From Paenibacillus guangzhouensis (GTDB lineage: Bacteria > Bacillota > Bacilli > Paenibacillales > Paenibacillaceae), in the NCBI RefSeq assembly GCF_009363075.1, contig NZ_CP045293.1, forward strand, positions 2,790,001 through 2,854,000: DNA of 64,000 nt, read 5' to 3'. The notes below the pieces were generated by a model. The model saw only the letters and a program-made list of their open reading frames with translations. It ran no database searches and was not told the origin of the DNA. A program made the position numbers and the translations under genes. This document shows, piece after piece, positions 53,671-62,600 of this stretch (its first letter is position 1; each line of letters opens with the position of its first letter).

Positions 53671-54429
53671 ATGACATGGATTTCGATGATCTCCCTCTCG
53701 GTTCAAGCCCAACCTCGCTTTCAAATGTATCATCCGTCTCATCTGATCTGGATTCTAATCTTGTTGGCGCTGACGATCATCCTATGGCTCACGAGGCACG
53801 TCATTCAGAAGAGTCCGTCTATCCGCCTTCGAATACGTTGGGTATTGATCAGCGCAATGATCATCCCACAGCTTATCTTGTATGGCATTTACACCATCCA
53901 AGCGACTTGGGATCCGAGAGTTCATCTCCCGCTTGAATTGTGCAGCATCACGCTGTACCTTTCCTGCATCATGCTCATAACACGGAGTTATTTTCTCTAT
54001 CAGATCATGGTCTTCGCAGGGATTGGCGGAGCGATGCAAGCCATCCTTACACCCAATTTACTGGAACCCTACCCGGATTTCATTTATTTTCACTTCTTTG
54101 TCTGCCATCTAGCCATTGTCCTTGCTTCATTATATATGACCTGGGGCGAGAATTATCGGCCTCGTCTCCGTTCGATTGGGATTACGATGATCTTCTTGAA
54201 TGTTCTCGCAATCCTCGTCGGTACGGCGAACTGGCTCCTGGATGCGAACTATATGTTCTTAGCCTATAAACCCACTACTCCATCCATACTTGATTTCCTC
54301 GGACCCTATCCTTATTATCTATTGGCAGAAGAAATCGTCGCTTTATTTATCTTCTTCGTGATCTATGTGTTGCTCGGTCAGAAGCGTAAATCTAACAATG
54401 ACACTCAGTGGCGTAGGGACAACGAATGA
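53671..54429 (+). CDS. YwaF/TIGR02206-type membrane protein
   Basis: A 252-aa integral membrane protein with about seven hydrophobic segments and the conserved HLPLELCSITLYLSCIMLI block after the third. The block TPNLLEPYPDFIYFHFFVCH and a late TPSILDFLGPYPYYLLAEE match the TIGR02206/YwaF family. Function is unknown. The start at 53671 lies after AAGGGGTG, so the upstream in-frame ATG was rejected. The end overlaps the convergent CxxC gene by 25 bp. Confidence 0.88.
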   Translation: MTWISMISLSVQAQPRFQMYHPSHLIWILILLALTIILWLTRHVIQKSPSIRLRIRWVLISAMIIPQLILYGIYTIQATWDPRVHLPLELCSITLYLSCIMLITRSYFLYQIMVFAGIGGAMQAILTPNLLEPYPDFIYFHFFVCHLAIVLASLYMTWGENYRPRLRSIGITMIFLNVLAILVGTANWLLDANYMFLAYKPTTPSILDFLGPYPYYLLAEEIVALFIFFVIYVLLGQKRKSNNDTQWRRDNE

Positions 54430-55124
54430 TGATGGTTGCTCACGCACTCCTGCATCAGACGACTCACGACACGAACATAATCGAGGGAACGCTCAATATC
54501 TAAAGGTTCTGGTGTAATGATATACGATTTACCTGTTAATAGTGTTATGACCTCCATCCGTTCCGGCATTATGCCGAACATACGCGTGGTGAACAAGAGA
54601 CAGATATGTAAGTACGATTTGATTAGCTGCGGTTCGTCATGGATGAATAACTTTCGAACGATGTAAGAGGATTCATTCGCGGTGCCTCTCCATTCAATCA
54701 CCTGAAACATCATGGTGAGATGGGCCCCGAGTTCTTCAATCATCGTCGTCATTTCCGTCAGTAGGTACATCGGATTCTCGCATAATCGAAGATCTGTAAG
54801 CAGCATTTTGAGATGCATTGTAATGTAGGATTTCACGTAATGATGCTGGTCTTCCGATTCGAACGCAAGGATTTTCCTCGTCCACCGTCTTTCAATGATT
54901 TGTGCGATCATCTTCTCTGTCCGCTGCTCTGGCAGCAACGCATAAAAATCAAGCAGCACGTCTTGAATGCTCTTCTCTACATGCTCTTCCCACCGGAGAT
55001 GCGGCTTAGGCTGCTCCTTCAATTTTCGCTCATAGCAGCACGGACAGCGCAGATACAACGCCACATCTTGTTCATGAATGACCGTATCGTATACGGCACC
55101 AACCTTCCAATCGTGATTATGCAT
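54405..55124 (-). CDS. Uncharacterised protein with a CPCC motif
   Basis: A 239-aa soluble protein. It has a CPCC motif near residue 28 (YLRCPCCYERK), which could bind a metal, and several Met/Leu-rich helices. The wording TVIHEQDVALYLRCPCCYERKL weakly resembles openings of PD-(D/E)XK nuclease families, but no catalytic triad is visible, so I claim no function. The third of three consecutive ATG codons was used because AAAGGA lies eight bases before it. It follows the flavodoxin gene by 15 bp and may be in its operon. Confidence 0.6.
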   Translation of the reverse strand: MHNHDWKVGAVYDTVIHEQDVALYLRCPCCYERKLKEQPKPHLRWEEHVEKSIQDVLLDFYALLPEQRTEKMIAQIIERRWTRKILAFESEDQHHYVKSYITMHLKMLLTDLRLCENPMYLLTEMTTMIEELGAHLTMMFQVIEWRGTANESSYIVRKLFIHDEPQLIKSYLHICLLFTTRMFGIMPERMEVITLLTGKSYIITPEPLDIERSLDYVRVVSRLMQECVSNHHHSLSLRH

Positions 55125-55139
55125 CATCATTTTCCTTTC

Positions 55140-55580
55140 TTAATCCAAGCCGAGCAATCGTCGACCAAGCTCCCTGCATTGCTCTTTTTCTTCTGCTGAA
55201 GGACTGAATTCTACTTTTAACCCCTCAGCTACGACCGTACAGCCGCGTTCCTGCAGCTTCGCGATCAAAATATCGACTGCTGCGCCGAATTGCGGATAAC
55301 TCGAATCTGCGGAACCGAATACAACCGCTTTTTTGCCGCTGAGATCAACTTCATCCATCTCTTCGTAGAAATCCAGAAACTCATCCGGCAGTTCTCCATC
55401 ACCCCATGTATATGCACCGAGCACAATACCGTCATATGACTCCAGATCGGATGCACTTGCGTCGAATACTTCTTTGATCGTAATGTTGGCCTTTCCGAAC
55501 TCTAATCCCTCTTTTACGGCATCCGCCATTTCTTCTGTATTGCCCGTCATACTCGCAAATACCATCAACACATTCTTCAT
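55140..55580 (-). CDS. Flavodoxin
   Basis: A 146-aa flavodoxin. The FMN phosphate loop is VFASMTGNTEE near residues 7-17, the W-loop TWGDGELPDE (residues about 58-67) and the Y-loop region SADSSYPQFGAAV follow. It carries electrons in place of ferredoxin when iron is short. A perfect 7-1-7 Fur box lies directly upstream, which agrees with iron-controlled expression. AGAGGAG precedes the ATG. Confidence 0.95.
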   Translation of the reverse strand: MKNVLMVFASMTGNTEEMADAVKEGLEFGKANITIKEVFDASASDLESYDGIVLGAYTWGDGELPDEFLDFYEEMDEVDLSGKKAVVFGSADSSYPQFGAAVDILIAKLQERGCTVVAEGLKVEFSPSAEEKEQCRELGRRLLGLD

Positions 55581-55607
55581 CGATCCAAACTCCTCTTTAT
55601 ATATAAT

Positions 55608-55622
55608 TGATAATGATTATCA
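55608..55622. promoter_or_regulatory. Fur box upstream of flavodoxin
   Basis: TGATAATGATTATCA is a perfect match to the 7-1-7 Fur consensus, 28 bp upstream of the flavodoxin start. Confidence 0.9.
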
Positions 55623-55752
55623 TTTTCATTAGGATTATAACCTCAACGCATCCTGATTTCAATACCCAATTCTCATTTGGAACTTCGCAACTTATTGGGA
55701 TTCCTGAACGTATAATGAATTATGATCGTTGCAGAGAGGAGTACAACTACAA

Positions 55753-56301
55753 ATGCGTATCTTTCGTGAGGCCATGCGATGGGTATTCTCAATCGCGGTG
55801 TCCTTCATCCTTGCCTTATTTATTTGCACCTATATCATTCAACCGACCAAAGTGAGCGGACATTCCATGGAGCCGACCCTGCACGACACAGAACGATTAT
55901 TTATTCTCAAATGGACACATACCTTCTCGATGACCCCGGATTATGGAGATATCGTTGTTATCGATAGCCGGGTCGAGCGCAATCGTTCGTTCGCTGACGA
56001 GTTTCTGGACAATCCCTTCTTTAATTTCCTCACCCAGAACGGCGAACAAGAGATATTCTTCATCAAACGTGTGATCGGCAAGCCTGGCGATACGATTGAT
56101 ATTCGGGACCAACATGTGTATCGCAATGGCCAGCTTCTAACCGAACCATACATTAAAGAGACGATGCTGGATATGCCTGAACAAACCTTCATTGTGCCTA
56201 AAGACCACGTCTTTGTGATGGGTGATAATCGCAATCATAGTAAAGACAGCCGGGATATTGGATTTATTCCACTCTCCCATGTACTAGGTAAAAAGTTATA
56301 A
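55753..56301 (+). CDS. Type I signal peptidase
   Basis: A 182-aa protein with one N-terminal membrane anchor (residues about 8-30). The catalytic Ser is in SGHSMEPTL, the Lys in FIKRVIGKPGD and the end motif VMGDNRNHSKDSRDIGF is intact. It removes signal peptides from exported proteins outside the membrane. The ATG at 55753 lies eleven bases after GAGGAG; an upstream ATG in frame lacks a ribosome site. An intrinsic terminator follows. Some Bacillota have several such genes, so it need not be the only one. Confidence 0.95.
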   Translation: MRIFREAMRWVFSIAVSFILALFICTYIIQPTKVSGHSMEPTLHDTERLFILKWTHTFSMTPDYGDIVVIDSRVERNRSFADEFLDNPFFNFLTQNGEQEIFFIKRVIGKPGDTIDIRDQHVYRNGQLLTEPYIKETMLDMPEQTFIVPKDHVFVMGDNRNHSKDSRDIGFIPLSHVLGKKL

Positions 56302-56310
56302 GCGCACATG

Positions 56311-56343
56311 AAAAAAGAGAGCTCATTCTGAGCTCTCTTTTTA
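56311..56343. terminator. Intrinsic terminator after signal peptidase
   Basis: AGAGAGCTCA and TGAGCTCTCT form a perfect stem with a three-base loop, with AAAAAA before and TTTTT after. It works on either strand and ends the signal-peptidase transcript. Confidence 0.9.
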
Positions 56344-56400
56344 TCTCGATACAAAACGTAACTTATACTAGAATATTTTGAATTTTATATGAATTTACCC

Positions 56401-56429
56401 TTGACACGATACAAATTGTATCATAAATT
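56401..56429 (+). promoter_or_regulatory. Sigma-A promoter of the XRE gene with internal operator
   Basis: TTGACA and TAAATT are separated by 17 bases. The spacer includes the perfect 7-1-7 dyad GATACAAATTGTATC at 56408-56422, so a protein bound there would block RNA polymerase. A related but degenerate GATACAAAACGTAAC lies at 56348-56362. Confidence 0.7.
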
Positions 56430-56475
56430 ACTATTAGTAGGTTTTCGTTATTAACGATGAAGGAGTATGCCAATC

Positions 56476-56805
56476 ATGACAATGGGTGAACGTCTCAAAC
56501 AACTACGATTGCAACGGAAAATTTCGCAAGAAGAAGTCGCACGCACCATCGGAATCACTCGCTCTGCCTACAGCCACTATGAGATTAACAATCGCCAACC
56601 TGTCTATGAGACGCTTATCAAACTATCAACTTTCTACGAGGTGTCCCTTGATTATATCGTCGGTGGAGATACCTTCACCCCGGCCCCAGCTTCCAAAGAT
56701 ACACATGAGATGATTCGTATGCTAGATACGATGGATCATGTGAAACGCAAGAACACCATTAATCTCTTGATGGATGTCCTGAAGAAGAATAACAACGTCA
56801 TGTAA
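56476..56805 (+). CDS. XRE-family HTH regulator
   Basis: A 109-aa regulator with an N-terminal Cro/CI HTH at residues 4-60 (GERLKQLRLQRKISQEEVA; RTIGITRSAYSHYEINNRQP) and a short helical tail (residues 75-109) for dimer formation. The ATG at 56476 lies about ten bases after AAGGAG. The dyad inside its promoter suggests that it represses its own gene. Its end overlaps the convergent DISM-kinase gene by 8 bp. No phage genes are adjacent. Confidence 0.9.
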   Translation: MTMGERLKQLRLQRKISQEEVARTIGITRSAYSHYEINNRQPVYETLIKLSTFYEVSLDYIVGGDTFTPAPASKDTHEMIRMLDTMDHVKRKNTINLLMDVLKKNNNVM

Positions 56806-58873
56806 TTCGCCTACGCATCGTTGCTGGCAATGTAATGTAGAAATGACAACCTTGTCCCAGTTCACTCTGCACCCAAATTGCACCATGATGGGACTCTATG
56901 ATTTCTTTGGCAATAGATAATCCAATCCCGCTTCCCCCGCCTCTCGAATTACGAGAATAATCATTCTTATAGAATCGTTCGAAAATTTTGACCGTATCTT
57001 CCTTCGACACACCGATCCCGGTATCCATACATTGTATACAGAACTTCTGCTCTTCTTCGAGATAACTGAAATGCATGCGAATCTCGCCACCGATCGGTGT
57101 AAATTTCACAGCATTATACACTAAGTTGTTAAATACCTGGAACATTCGCTCCAGATCCACCTGAATTGATAAACCGCGAATCCGCTCAACATGCTCGAAC
57201 TGCCTCTCACTATAGAAATGCAATCCCCGGTTCTCAACCTCAAATGCATAGGTTTGTTCCACCTGATCCATGAATTCTAACGCGGACATTTCTTTGATAT
57301 GAATCGGAACTTGCCCAGATTCTAGCTTGGATAATTCGAACACATCAGAGATGAGATGATTTAGTCCCGTCATTTTGCGCAGCATCAGCTGCATATATTT
57401 CTTCCGCTCTTCAGGATCTACAATGATATCGTCATGCAGTGCTTCAAGGTACCCTTGGATCAGTGTCATCGGCGTACGCAGGTCATGGGATATATTCGTA
57501 AGCAATCTCCGCCGGGCATCCTCCATCCGTTCTAACTCCAAATTTGACTGTTCTAGACTCGCATTCATCTGCAGTAATTCCACGGTTCGACCCTCAATCC
57601 GCGTCTCTAGATTATTATTCAATTCTCGTAGTTCGCTCGTCACATTTTCTAACTCGTCCATCATCTGCGATACGCGTTTCGAGACAATCATACTCTGCAT
57701 GATCACGAATAAGAGCAGCCCGTAATGTGTAATATCGCCGGTGTACCAAATTTCATTGTAATAGAACACATCATTAATGGTCGAAGCCGCAAAAATCACC
57801 ACGCCGCCAAGCGCTAGCACGGCATTAGGGCGACGGTGCCGGACCGCACGAATCATGATGATCACCGCTACGACGGCGATGAATCCCAGGCAAGCTTGGA
57901 AGACGACTATATATTTCGAGAATACAATCGGTTTCGTCAACAGCACGAACAATGTTAATACGCCAGCGACCACGAGTAATACTCTATTTATGCGAGGATA
58001 GGCTTCGCGTGGGAACATGCTGCTAACATAATACATCCCGCATACGGGAGCTATCGCAAGACAGATATATTCCAATTGAAGGGACGCTTCCCACGGTATC
58101 CAAGGGAACCATTGTACGAGGAAACACTCTCCAGTAAACATCCGAACGCCAATGAAGACACAGACGAGTCCAAAGTAGAGAGCCGCTCGTTCTTGACGAC
58201 GTAAAAAGTACAACCAGAAATGGTATACGCCCATCATAAGAATAATGCCTAAAATGAGCATGTCACGCGACGTGACGATGTATTGATGATGTACGACTTG
58301 TTCGCTGACCCCATATTCAAATTCCTTCCAGATCCCGCCACGGCGGTGATGAAAGTTCGAAACTTGAATCACGAGCTCATCTAGATCGCGATCACCAAAC
58401 ATAAATACGACCTTCGGCATTTGCTCCGGGATGGCTTCTGCTATGGATGTCCCTACGGTGCCAACAGAAGCAACCTCCTTCCCGTTCAACCACATCCGAT
58501 ACGATGTCAAAATATTCGGAATCCGAATTGCAAGCGTCTGATCCATCGGATGATGCAAAATTTTCAACCGATATGTCGCATAGCCTTGCGGTGATACATC
58601 TTTCCCCTTAAACTTCCAAGAACCTGGCACCTGGATGAAATCCTGCTGCGTCTCATCCTTGAAGTCCCCCGGTTCCATCAGCTGATGCCATACGAATTCC
58701 CATTCCCCTTTCATCATGACTGTGCCCTGTTGGTCGAAGTCCCAGCCCCGTAGATCCAGTATCCCCGCTTCAGCCACTGGGAATGGTGTTGTCGGCTTCG
58801 CACTGCAGCTGGTTAAGCCCATGAGAAAAATAACCAGGAGTATGGCAATAAGTCCTATGTAACGTCTGATCAA
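56798..58873 (-). CDS. 7TMR-DISM sensor histidine kinase
   Basis: A 691-aa lipoprotein-like kinase. The N-terminus has a hydrophobic stretch ending in LTSCS (possible lipobox), an extracellular DISM-type beta domain (residues about 40-190), seven membrane segments (about 205-400), a coiled coil (405-455), a HisKA domain with His463 in LLTNISHDLRTPMTLI and a HATPase with FNNLVYNAVKFTP, DTGIGVSKED and GSGIGLSIAKEI. The start is a TTG after GGAGGGG. Its response regulator is divergently transcribed from 59007. DISM sensors probably bind extracellular carbohydrate or peptide signals. Confidence 0.93.
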   Translation of the reverse strand: MIRRYIGLIAILLVIFLMGLTSCSAKPTTPFPVAEAGILDLRGWDFDQQGTVMMKGEWEFVWHQLMEPGDFKDETQQDFIQVPGSWKFKGKDVSPQGYATYRLKILHHPMDQTLAIRIPNILTSYRMWLNGKEVASVGTVGTSIAEAIPEQMPKVVFMFGDRDLDELVIQVSNFHHRRGGIWKEFEYGVSEQVVHHQYIVTSRDMLILGIILMMGVYHFWLYFLRRQERAALYFGLVCVFIGVRMFTGECFLVQWFPWIPWEASLQLEYICLAIAPVCGMYYVSSMFPREAYPRINRVLLVVAGVLTLFVLLTKPIVFSKYIVVFQACLGFIAVVAVIIMIRAVRHRRPNAVLALGGVVIFAASTINDVFYYNEIWYTGDITHYGLLLFVIMQSMIVSKRVSQMMDELENVTSELRELNNNLETRIEGRTVELLQMNASLEQSNLELERMEDARRRLLTNISHDLRTPMTLIQGYLEALHDDIIVDPEERKKYMQLMLRKMTGLNHLISDVFELSKLESGQVPIHIKEMSALEFMDQVEQTYAFEVENRGLHFYSERQFEHVERIRGLSIQVDLERMFQVFNNLVYNAVKFTPIGGEIRMHFSYLEEEQKFCIQCMDTGIGVSKEDTVKIFERFYKNDYSRNSRGGGSGIGLSIAKEIIESHHGAIWVQSELGQGCHFYITLPATMRRRIT

Positions 58874-58955
58874 TGCGGTTTCCCCTCCTGCATTCCATAG
58901 AATGTATTAAAATAACCCTAAATTTCCACAATTTATTTAAATTTTGACGTTTGCA

Positions 58956-58985
58956 TTGCCTTCCCATCGCACAATTCGCTATAAT
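58956..58985 (+). promoter_or_regulatory. Promoter of the response-regulator operon
   Basis: TATAAT at 58980-58985 with a TTGCCT at 58956-58961, 18 bases apart, gives a fair sigma-A promoter for the OmpR-type gene. TTGACG at 58944 is too far from the -10 to serve. Confidence 0.45.
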
Positions 58986-59006
58986 GTTCTAGCGGAGGTG
59001 TAGTGA

Positions 59007-59714
59007 TTGGGTCCCATGAACATTCTTATCGTCGATGACGAAGTCGAAATAACAGAACTCATCTCTTTATATTTACGAAGAGAAGGATATCAGGTTTATG
59101 TAGCGCATCGCAGTGATGAAGCCCTCAATATCGTGAATACATCCGAGCTGGATTTAATTATATTGGATATTCTCCTGAAAGATAAGGACGGCATCGAAAT
59201 TTGTAAAGAAATTCGAGAACAGTCCATGGTACCGATCATCTTTCTGAGTTGTAAGAGCGAAGATCAAGATATTATTCACGGTCTAACCGTTGGTGGCGAT
59301 GACTATATTACGAAGCCTTTTAGCCCAAGCCAGCTCGTTGCCAGGGTTAAGGCACAGTTAAGACGCAATCGCTTCCCTTATATTAACCGTGAACGCCAGC
59401 CGCAGCAGATACTATCCTTTCCTCAGCTGGAGATTGATCTTGCCAGTCGATCCGTCCGACAGGAAGGACGGGCGGTGTCGCTCTCAACGAAAGAATTCGA
59501 TTTATTGGTCTATTTGGCTCAGACACCGAACACCGTCGTCAAAATCGATCATCTCTTTCAACATATTTGGGGCTCGGAGAGTTTTGGAGATACACGAACA
59601 CTCATGGTACATATCAGCAATTTGCGCAAGAAAATTGAACCTGATCCAGCCAACCCAACGTATGTCATCACCGTTCGCGGTGTAGGCTACAAGTTCAATA
59701 GCGAAATATCATAA
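59007..59714 (+). CDS. OmpR-family response regulator
   Basis: A 235-aa regulator with receiver domain (VDDE at residues 9-12, phospho-acceptor Asp54 in LIILDILLKDKDG, Lys in YITKPF) and C-terminal winged helix (SLSTKEFDLLVYL; THE end RGVGYKFNSEIS). The start is a TTG at 59007 with GGAGG eight bases upstream; the ATG three codons downstream is too far from the ribosome site. It is divergent from the 7TMR-DISM kinase and probably its partner. Confidence 0.93.
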   Translation: MGPMNILIVDDEVEITELISLYLRREGYQVYVAHRSDEALNIVNTSELDLIILDILLKDKDGIEICKEIREQSMVPIIFLSCKSEDQDIIHGLTVGGDDYITKPFSPSQLVARVKAQLRRNRFPYINRERQPQQILSFPQLEIDLASRSVRQEGRAVSLSTKEFDLLVYLAQTPNTVVKIDHLFQHIWGSESFGDTRTLMVHISNLRKKIEPDPANPTYVITVRGVGYKFNSEIS

Positions 59715-59759
59715 GTAAGGACAACAAAGACTATTTTAACTGAAGGATGGGGCAATAAC

Positions 59760-60623
59760 ATGTATTTAGCAAATCAATGGCAAGATTATGAACTAATCGA
59801 TACGGGCGGCGGTGAGAAGCTGGAACGTTGGGGAGATATTATCCTGCGCCGTCCAGATCCACAGATCATTTGGCCTCTAGAACAAGAGACGAATGAATGG
59901 CGTCAAGTCCATGGCCACTATCACCGCAGTTCGTCAGGCGGCGGTCAGTGGGACTGGAAGAAGCAAATTCCTGAACGCTGGACCGTTCGTTACGGCGATC
60001 TTGCCTTTCATATCAAACCAACGAGCTTCAAGCACACTGGCCTGTTCCCAGAGCAAGCGGTGAACTGGAGCTGGATGATGGATAAAATCAAAAATGCTGG
60101 ACGTCCGATCAAAGTCTTGAATCTATTCGCCTACACAGGCGGCGCGACCGTTGCATGTGCATCGGCAGGTGCTGAAGTATGTCACGTCGATGCAGCCAAA
60201 GGCATGGTGCAATGGGCCAAAGAAAACATACAGCTCTCTGGACTCGGTGAACGTCCTGTCCGTTTCATTACGGATGATGTCTTCAAATTCGTGCAGCGCG
60301 AAGAGCGCCGCGGCAATAAATATGATGCAATTATTATGGACCCTCCATCTTATGGACGCGGACCTAACGGAGAAATGTGGAAGCTCGAGAACAATCTCTA
60401 TCCATTCCTTCAATCCTGTACACGAATCATGTCGGACAATCCACTATTCGTCCTCGTGAACTCTTATACGACAGGTTTATCTCCAACTGTGCTGCATAAT
60501 TTGCTTAGCATGACGATGAAATCTCGTTATGGCGGAACGATTACATCCGGTGAGATTGGCATTCCGATTTCCCGTTCTGGACTCACTTTGCCTTGTGGTA
60601 TTTTAGGTCGTTGGGAGGCTTAA
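59760..60623 (+). CDS. SAM-dependent methyltransferase (RlmI/RlmK-like)
   Basis: A 287-aa class I methyltransferase. A beta N-terminal part is followed by the SAM pocket KVLNLFAYTGGATVACASAGAEV (motif I), VDAAKGMVQWAKEN and the active-site stretch DAIIMDPPSYGRGP (NPPY-like motif in the form DPPSY). This is the pattern of RlmI/RlmK rRNA methyltransferases, so rRNA is a likely target. The RluA gene starts 2 bp after its stop and the two are probably one operon. AAGGATGGGG precedes the ATG. Confidence 0.88.
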   Translation: MYLANQWQDYELIDTGGGEKLERWGDIILRRPDPQIIWPLEQETNEWRQVHGHYHRSSSGGGQWDWKKQIPERWTVRYGDLAFHIKPTSFKHTGLFPEQAVNWSWMMDKIKNAGRPIKVLNLFAYTGGATVACASAGAEVCHVDAAKGMVQWAKENIQLSGLGERPVRFITDDVFKFVQREERRGNKYDAIIMDPPSYGRGPNGEMWKLENNLYPFLQSCTRIMSDNPLFVLVNSYTTGLSPTVLHNLLSMTMKSRYGGTITSGEIGIPISRSGLTLPCGILGRWEA

Positions 60624-60625
60624 TT

Positions 60626-61312
60626 TTGAAGCCGGTGCATATATTATTTGAAGACAATCATTTGCTCGTCGTGGAGAAACCGGTCAATGTTCCTTCACAA
60701 GAAGATGCGACGGGTGATCCTGACCTGCTTACCCTACTCAAAGAAGATATCAAAGTACGATACAACAAGCCTGGGAATGTATATCTCGGGCTCGTTCATC
60801 GCTTGGACCGTCCTGTCGGCGGTGCCATGGTCTTCGCGAAGACCTCGAAGGCAGCGTCTCGATTATCCGAGAACGTGCGCAATCGTTCGCTGCACAAGCA
60901 GTACCTCGCGGTCGTCCATCATGCTCCTCCTGCGCGGAGCGGTAAGCTGGTTCATCATCTATTGAAAGATGTAAGAACCAATACCGTATCCGTCGTTTCT
61001 AAGGGGACACGAGATGCCAAGGAAGCGATTCTTGAATATGAAGTTCTCCGTACGAAGGACCAAATGAGCCTTGTACGAATCCTACTTCATACAGGTCGCC
61101 CGCACCAAATTCGTGTTCAAATGAGTACCATCGGTTGCCCATTAGTTGGCGATCAAAAATACGGGGCACACCTCAATAAGCCGGGGCAACAAATTGCATT
61201 ATGGTCTTATGAACTTGGATTCCCACATCCGGTTACCAAAGAACCATTGCTATTTCATTCCTCGCCTCCAGACGTGTTCCCATGGAATCAATGGAGTGAG
61301 TTGCATGTCTAA
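60626..61312 (+). CDS. RluA-family pseudouridine synthase
   Basis: A 228-aa enzyme. The catalytic Asp is in LVHRLDRPVGGAM; the preceding VEKPVNVPSQ and the late HQIRVQMSTIGCPLVGDQKYG are the RluA signature. It isomerises uridine in rRNA or tRNA. A TTG start at 60626 has GGGAGG seven bases upstream, which is better than an earlier in-frame ATG inside the methyltransferase gene. It overlaps the capA gene by 8 bp. Confidence 0.93.
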   Translation: MKPVHILFEDNHLLVVEKPVNVPSQEDATGDPDLLTLLKEDIKVRYNKPGNVYLGLVHRLDRPVGGAMVFAKTSKAASRLSENVRNRSLHKQYLAVVHHAPPARSGKLVHHLLKDVRTNTVSVVSKGTRDAKEAILEYEVLRTKDQMSLVRILLHTGRPHQIRVQMSTIGCPLVGDQKYGAHLNKPGQQIALWSYELGFPHPVTKEPLLFHSSPPDVFPWNQWSELHV

Positions 61313-62600
61313 TTTGAACAACCATGATAAGCGCAGGTCCAGACTTGCGCTTTTTTTCGTCTTGATCGCAGTGATATTGCTGCTCGTGAGCTGCCAAGTG
61401 CCATCGCAAGAGGTTCAGCCTAAACCGGATGCATCCCGCCAGGTAGATGCTCTTCCTGTGCCTCCGGCACCGACAACAGAAAAGACGGAGAGCTCAGAAG
61501 ACACCGATGTACAGACCGAGGAGCAGACTATAGCCTCCTACACGAAGGAAGCCAAGCTAGTCGCCGTCGGCGATGTCATGATGCATATGCCACAAATGCC
61601 AGCGTATTATGACAAGGCGACGGGAAAATACAATTTCAACCCTTATTTCACGCAAGTGAAACCGATTCTGGAGCAAGGCGATTTCGTCTGGGCCAATCTA
61701 GAGACGCCCATTGCCGGTGCGGATTTACGCTACTCGGGCTTCCCGATGTTCAATGCACCGCCAGAGCTTGCATCCGCGCTCAAATATGCTGGATTTAACA
61801 TTGTCACAACGGCTAATAATCACGCGATGGACCGAAAGGAAATAGGCATTATCCGTACCTTAAAACGGTTGAAAGAACAAGGATTCGTCACAAAAGGGAC
61901 AGCAGCCTCCGAAGAAGAATCCAAGCAATTAACCATCATGACAAAAAATGATATCAAGATGGGTATTCTGGCTTACACGTACGGGACGAATGGCATTACG
62001 CTGCCGAAAGATAAACCTTATCTCGTAGCCCATCTCAGCCCGCTTCGCATCAAGGAAGATATTCGAGCCTTGCGGGAGGCTGGTGCCGATGTCGTCGTCA
62101 TCGCGCTTCATTTCGGGATTGAATACCAACGGGAGCCGAACAGTACGCAGCAGGAGCTCGCTAGATCACTGATCCAAGCTGGTGCTGATATCATTCTGGG
62201 TTCGCATCCACATGTTATTCAGCCCCTTGAGCAAGTTAATGTTAAGGAATCAGATGGGTCTCTTCGCAAAGGATATATCATCTACTCGATGGGCAACTTC
62301 ATCTCGAATATGAAGGATGAATATACAGACTACGGCGTCATCTTCCATGCCGACATTCAGAAGACCTTCCCTAGTGGTAAAATCGACATCCGACAAGTGG
62401 ATACACAGCTAACCTGGACACAAAAAACCGGCAAAGGAAACGCACGTAAGTACGTCATTCTGCCGGTCGAGAAAACAATTCAAGAACATCGCTTACAATT
62501 ATCCGCTTCAACGTATCAGTCACTGAAAAAGAAACAAAAGGAATTAGATCATCACCTTCATTCTCTTGCAGTACCCGTACTCGTCCAAGCAGCGCCTTAA
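61305..62600 (+). CDS. CapA-family poly-gamma-glutamate synthesis lipoprotein
   Basis: A 431-aa protein with a lipoprotein signal (lipobox LLVSC, Cys about residue 29) and a Pro/Glu/Thr linker. The metallophosphoesterase-like CapA domain from about residue 90 has AVGDVMMHMP, VWANLETPI, ANNHAMDR and ILGSHPHVIQP, the usual metal-ligand and active-site positions, then SMGNFIS. CapA-type proteins act in poly-gamma-glutamate or capsule metabolism, but distant members have other roles. The start ATG, eight bases after GGAG, overlaps the RluA gene. Its stop codon is shared with the convergent MarR gene. Confidence 0.92.
   Translation: MSNLNNHDKRRSRLALFFVLIAVILLLVSCQVPSQEVQPKPDASRQVDALPVPPAPTTEKTESSEDTDVQTEEQTIASYTKEAKLVAVGDVMMHMPQMPAYYDKATGKYNFNPYFTQVKPILEQGDFVWANLETPIAGADLRYSGFPMFNAPPELASALKYAGFNIVTTANNHAMDRKEIGIIRTLKRLKEQGFVTKGTAASEEESKQLTIMTKNDIKMGILAYTYGTNGITLPKDKPYLVAHLSPLRIKEDIRALREAGADVVVIALHFGIEYQREPNSTQQELARSLIQAGADIILGSHPHVIQPLEQVNVKESDGSLRKGYIIYSMGNFISNMKDEYTDYGVIFHADIQKTFPSGKIDIRQVDTQLTWTQKTGKGNARKYVILPVEKTIQEHRLQLSASTYQSLKKKQKELDHHLHSLAVPVLVQAAP

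Noticed and set aside
58944-58949. TTGACG as -35 box for the response regulator at 59007
   Set aside because: It is 30 bases from the TATAAT at 58980, too far for a sigma-A promoter.
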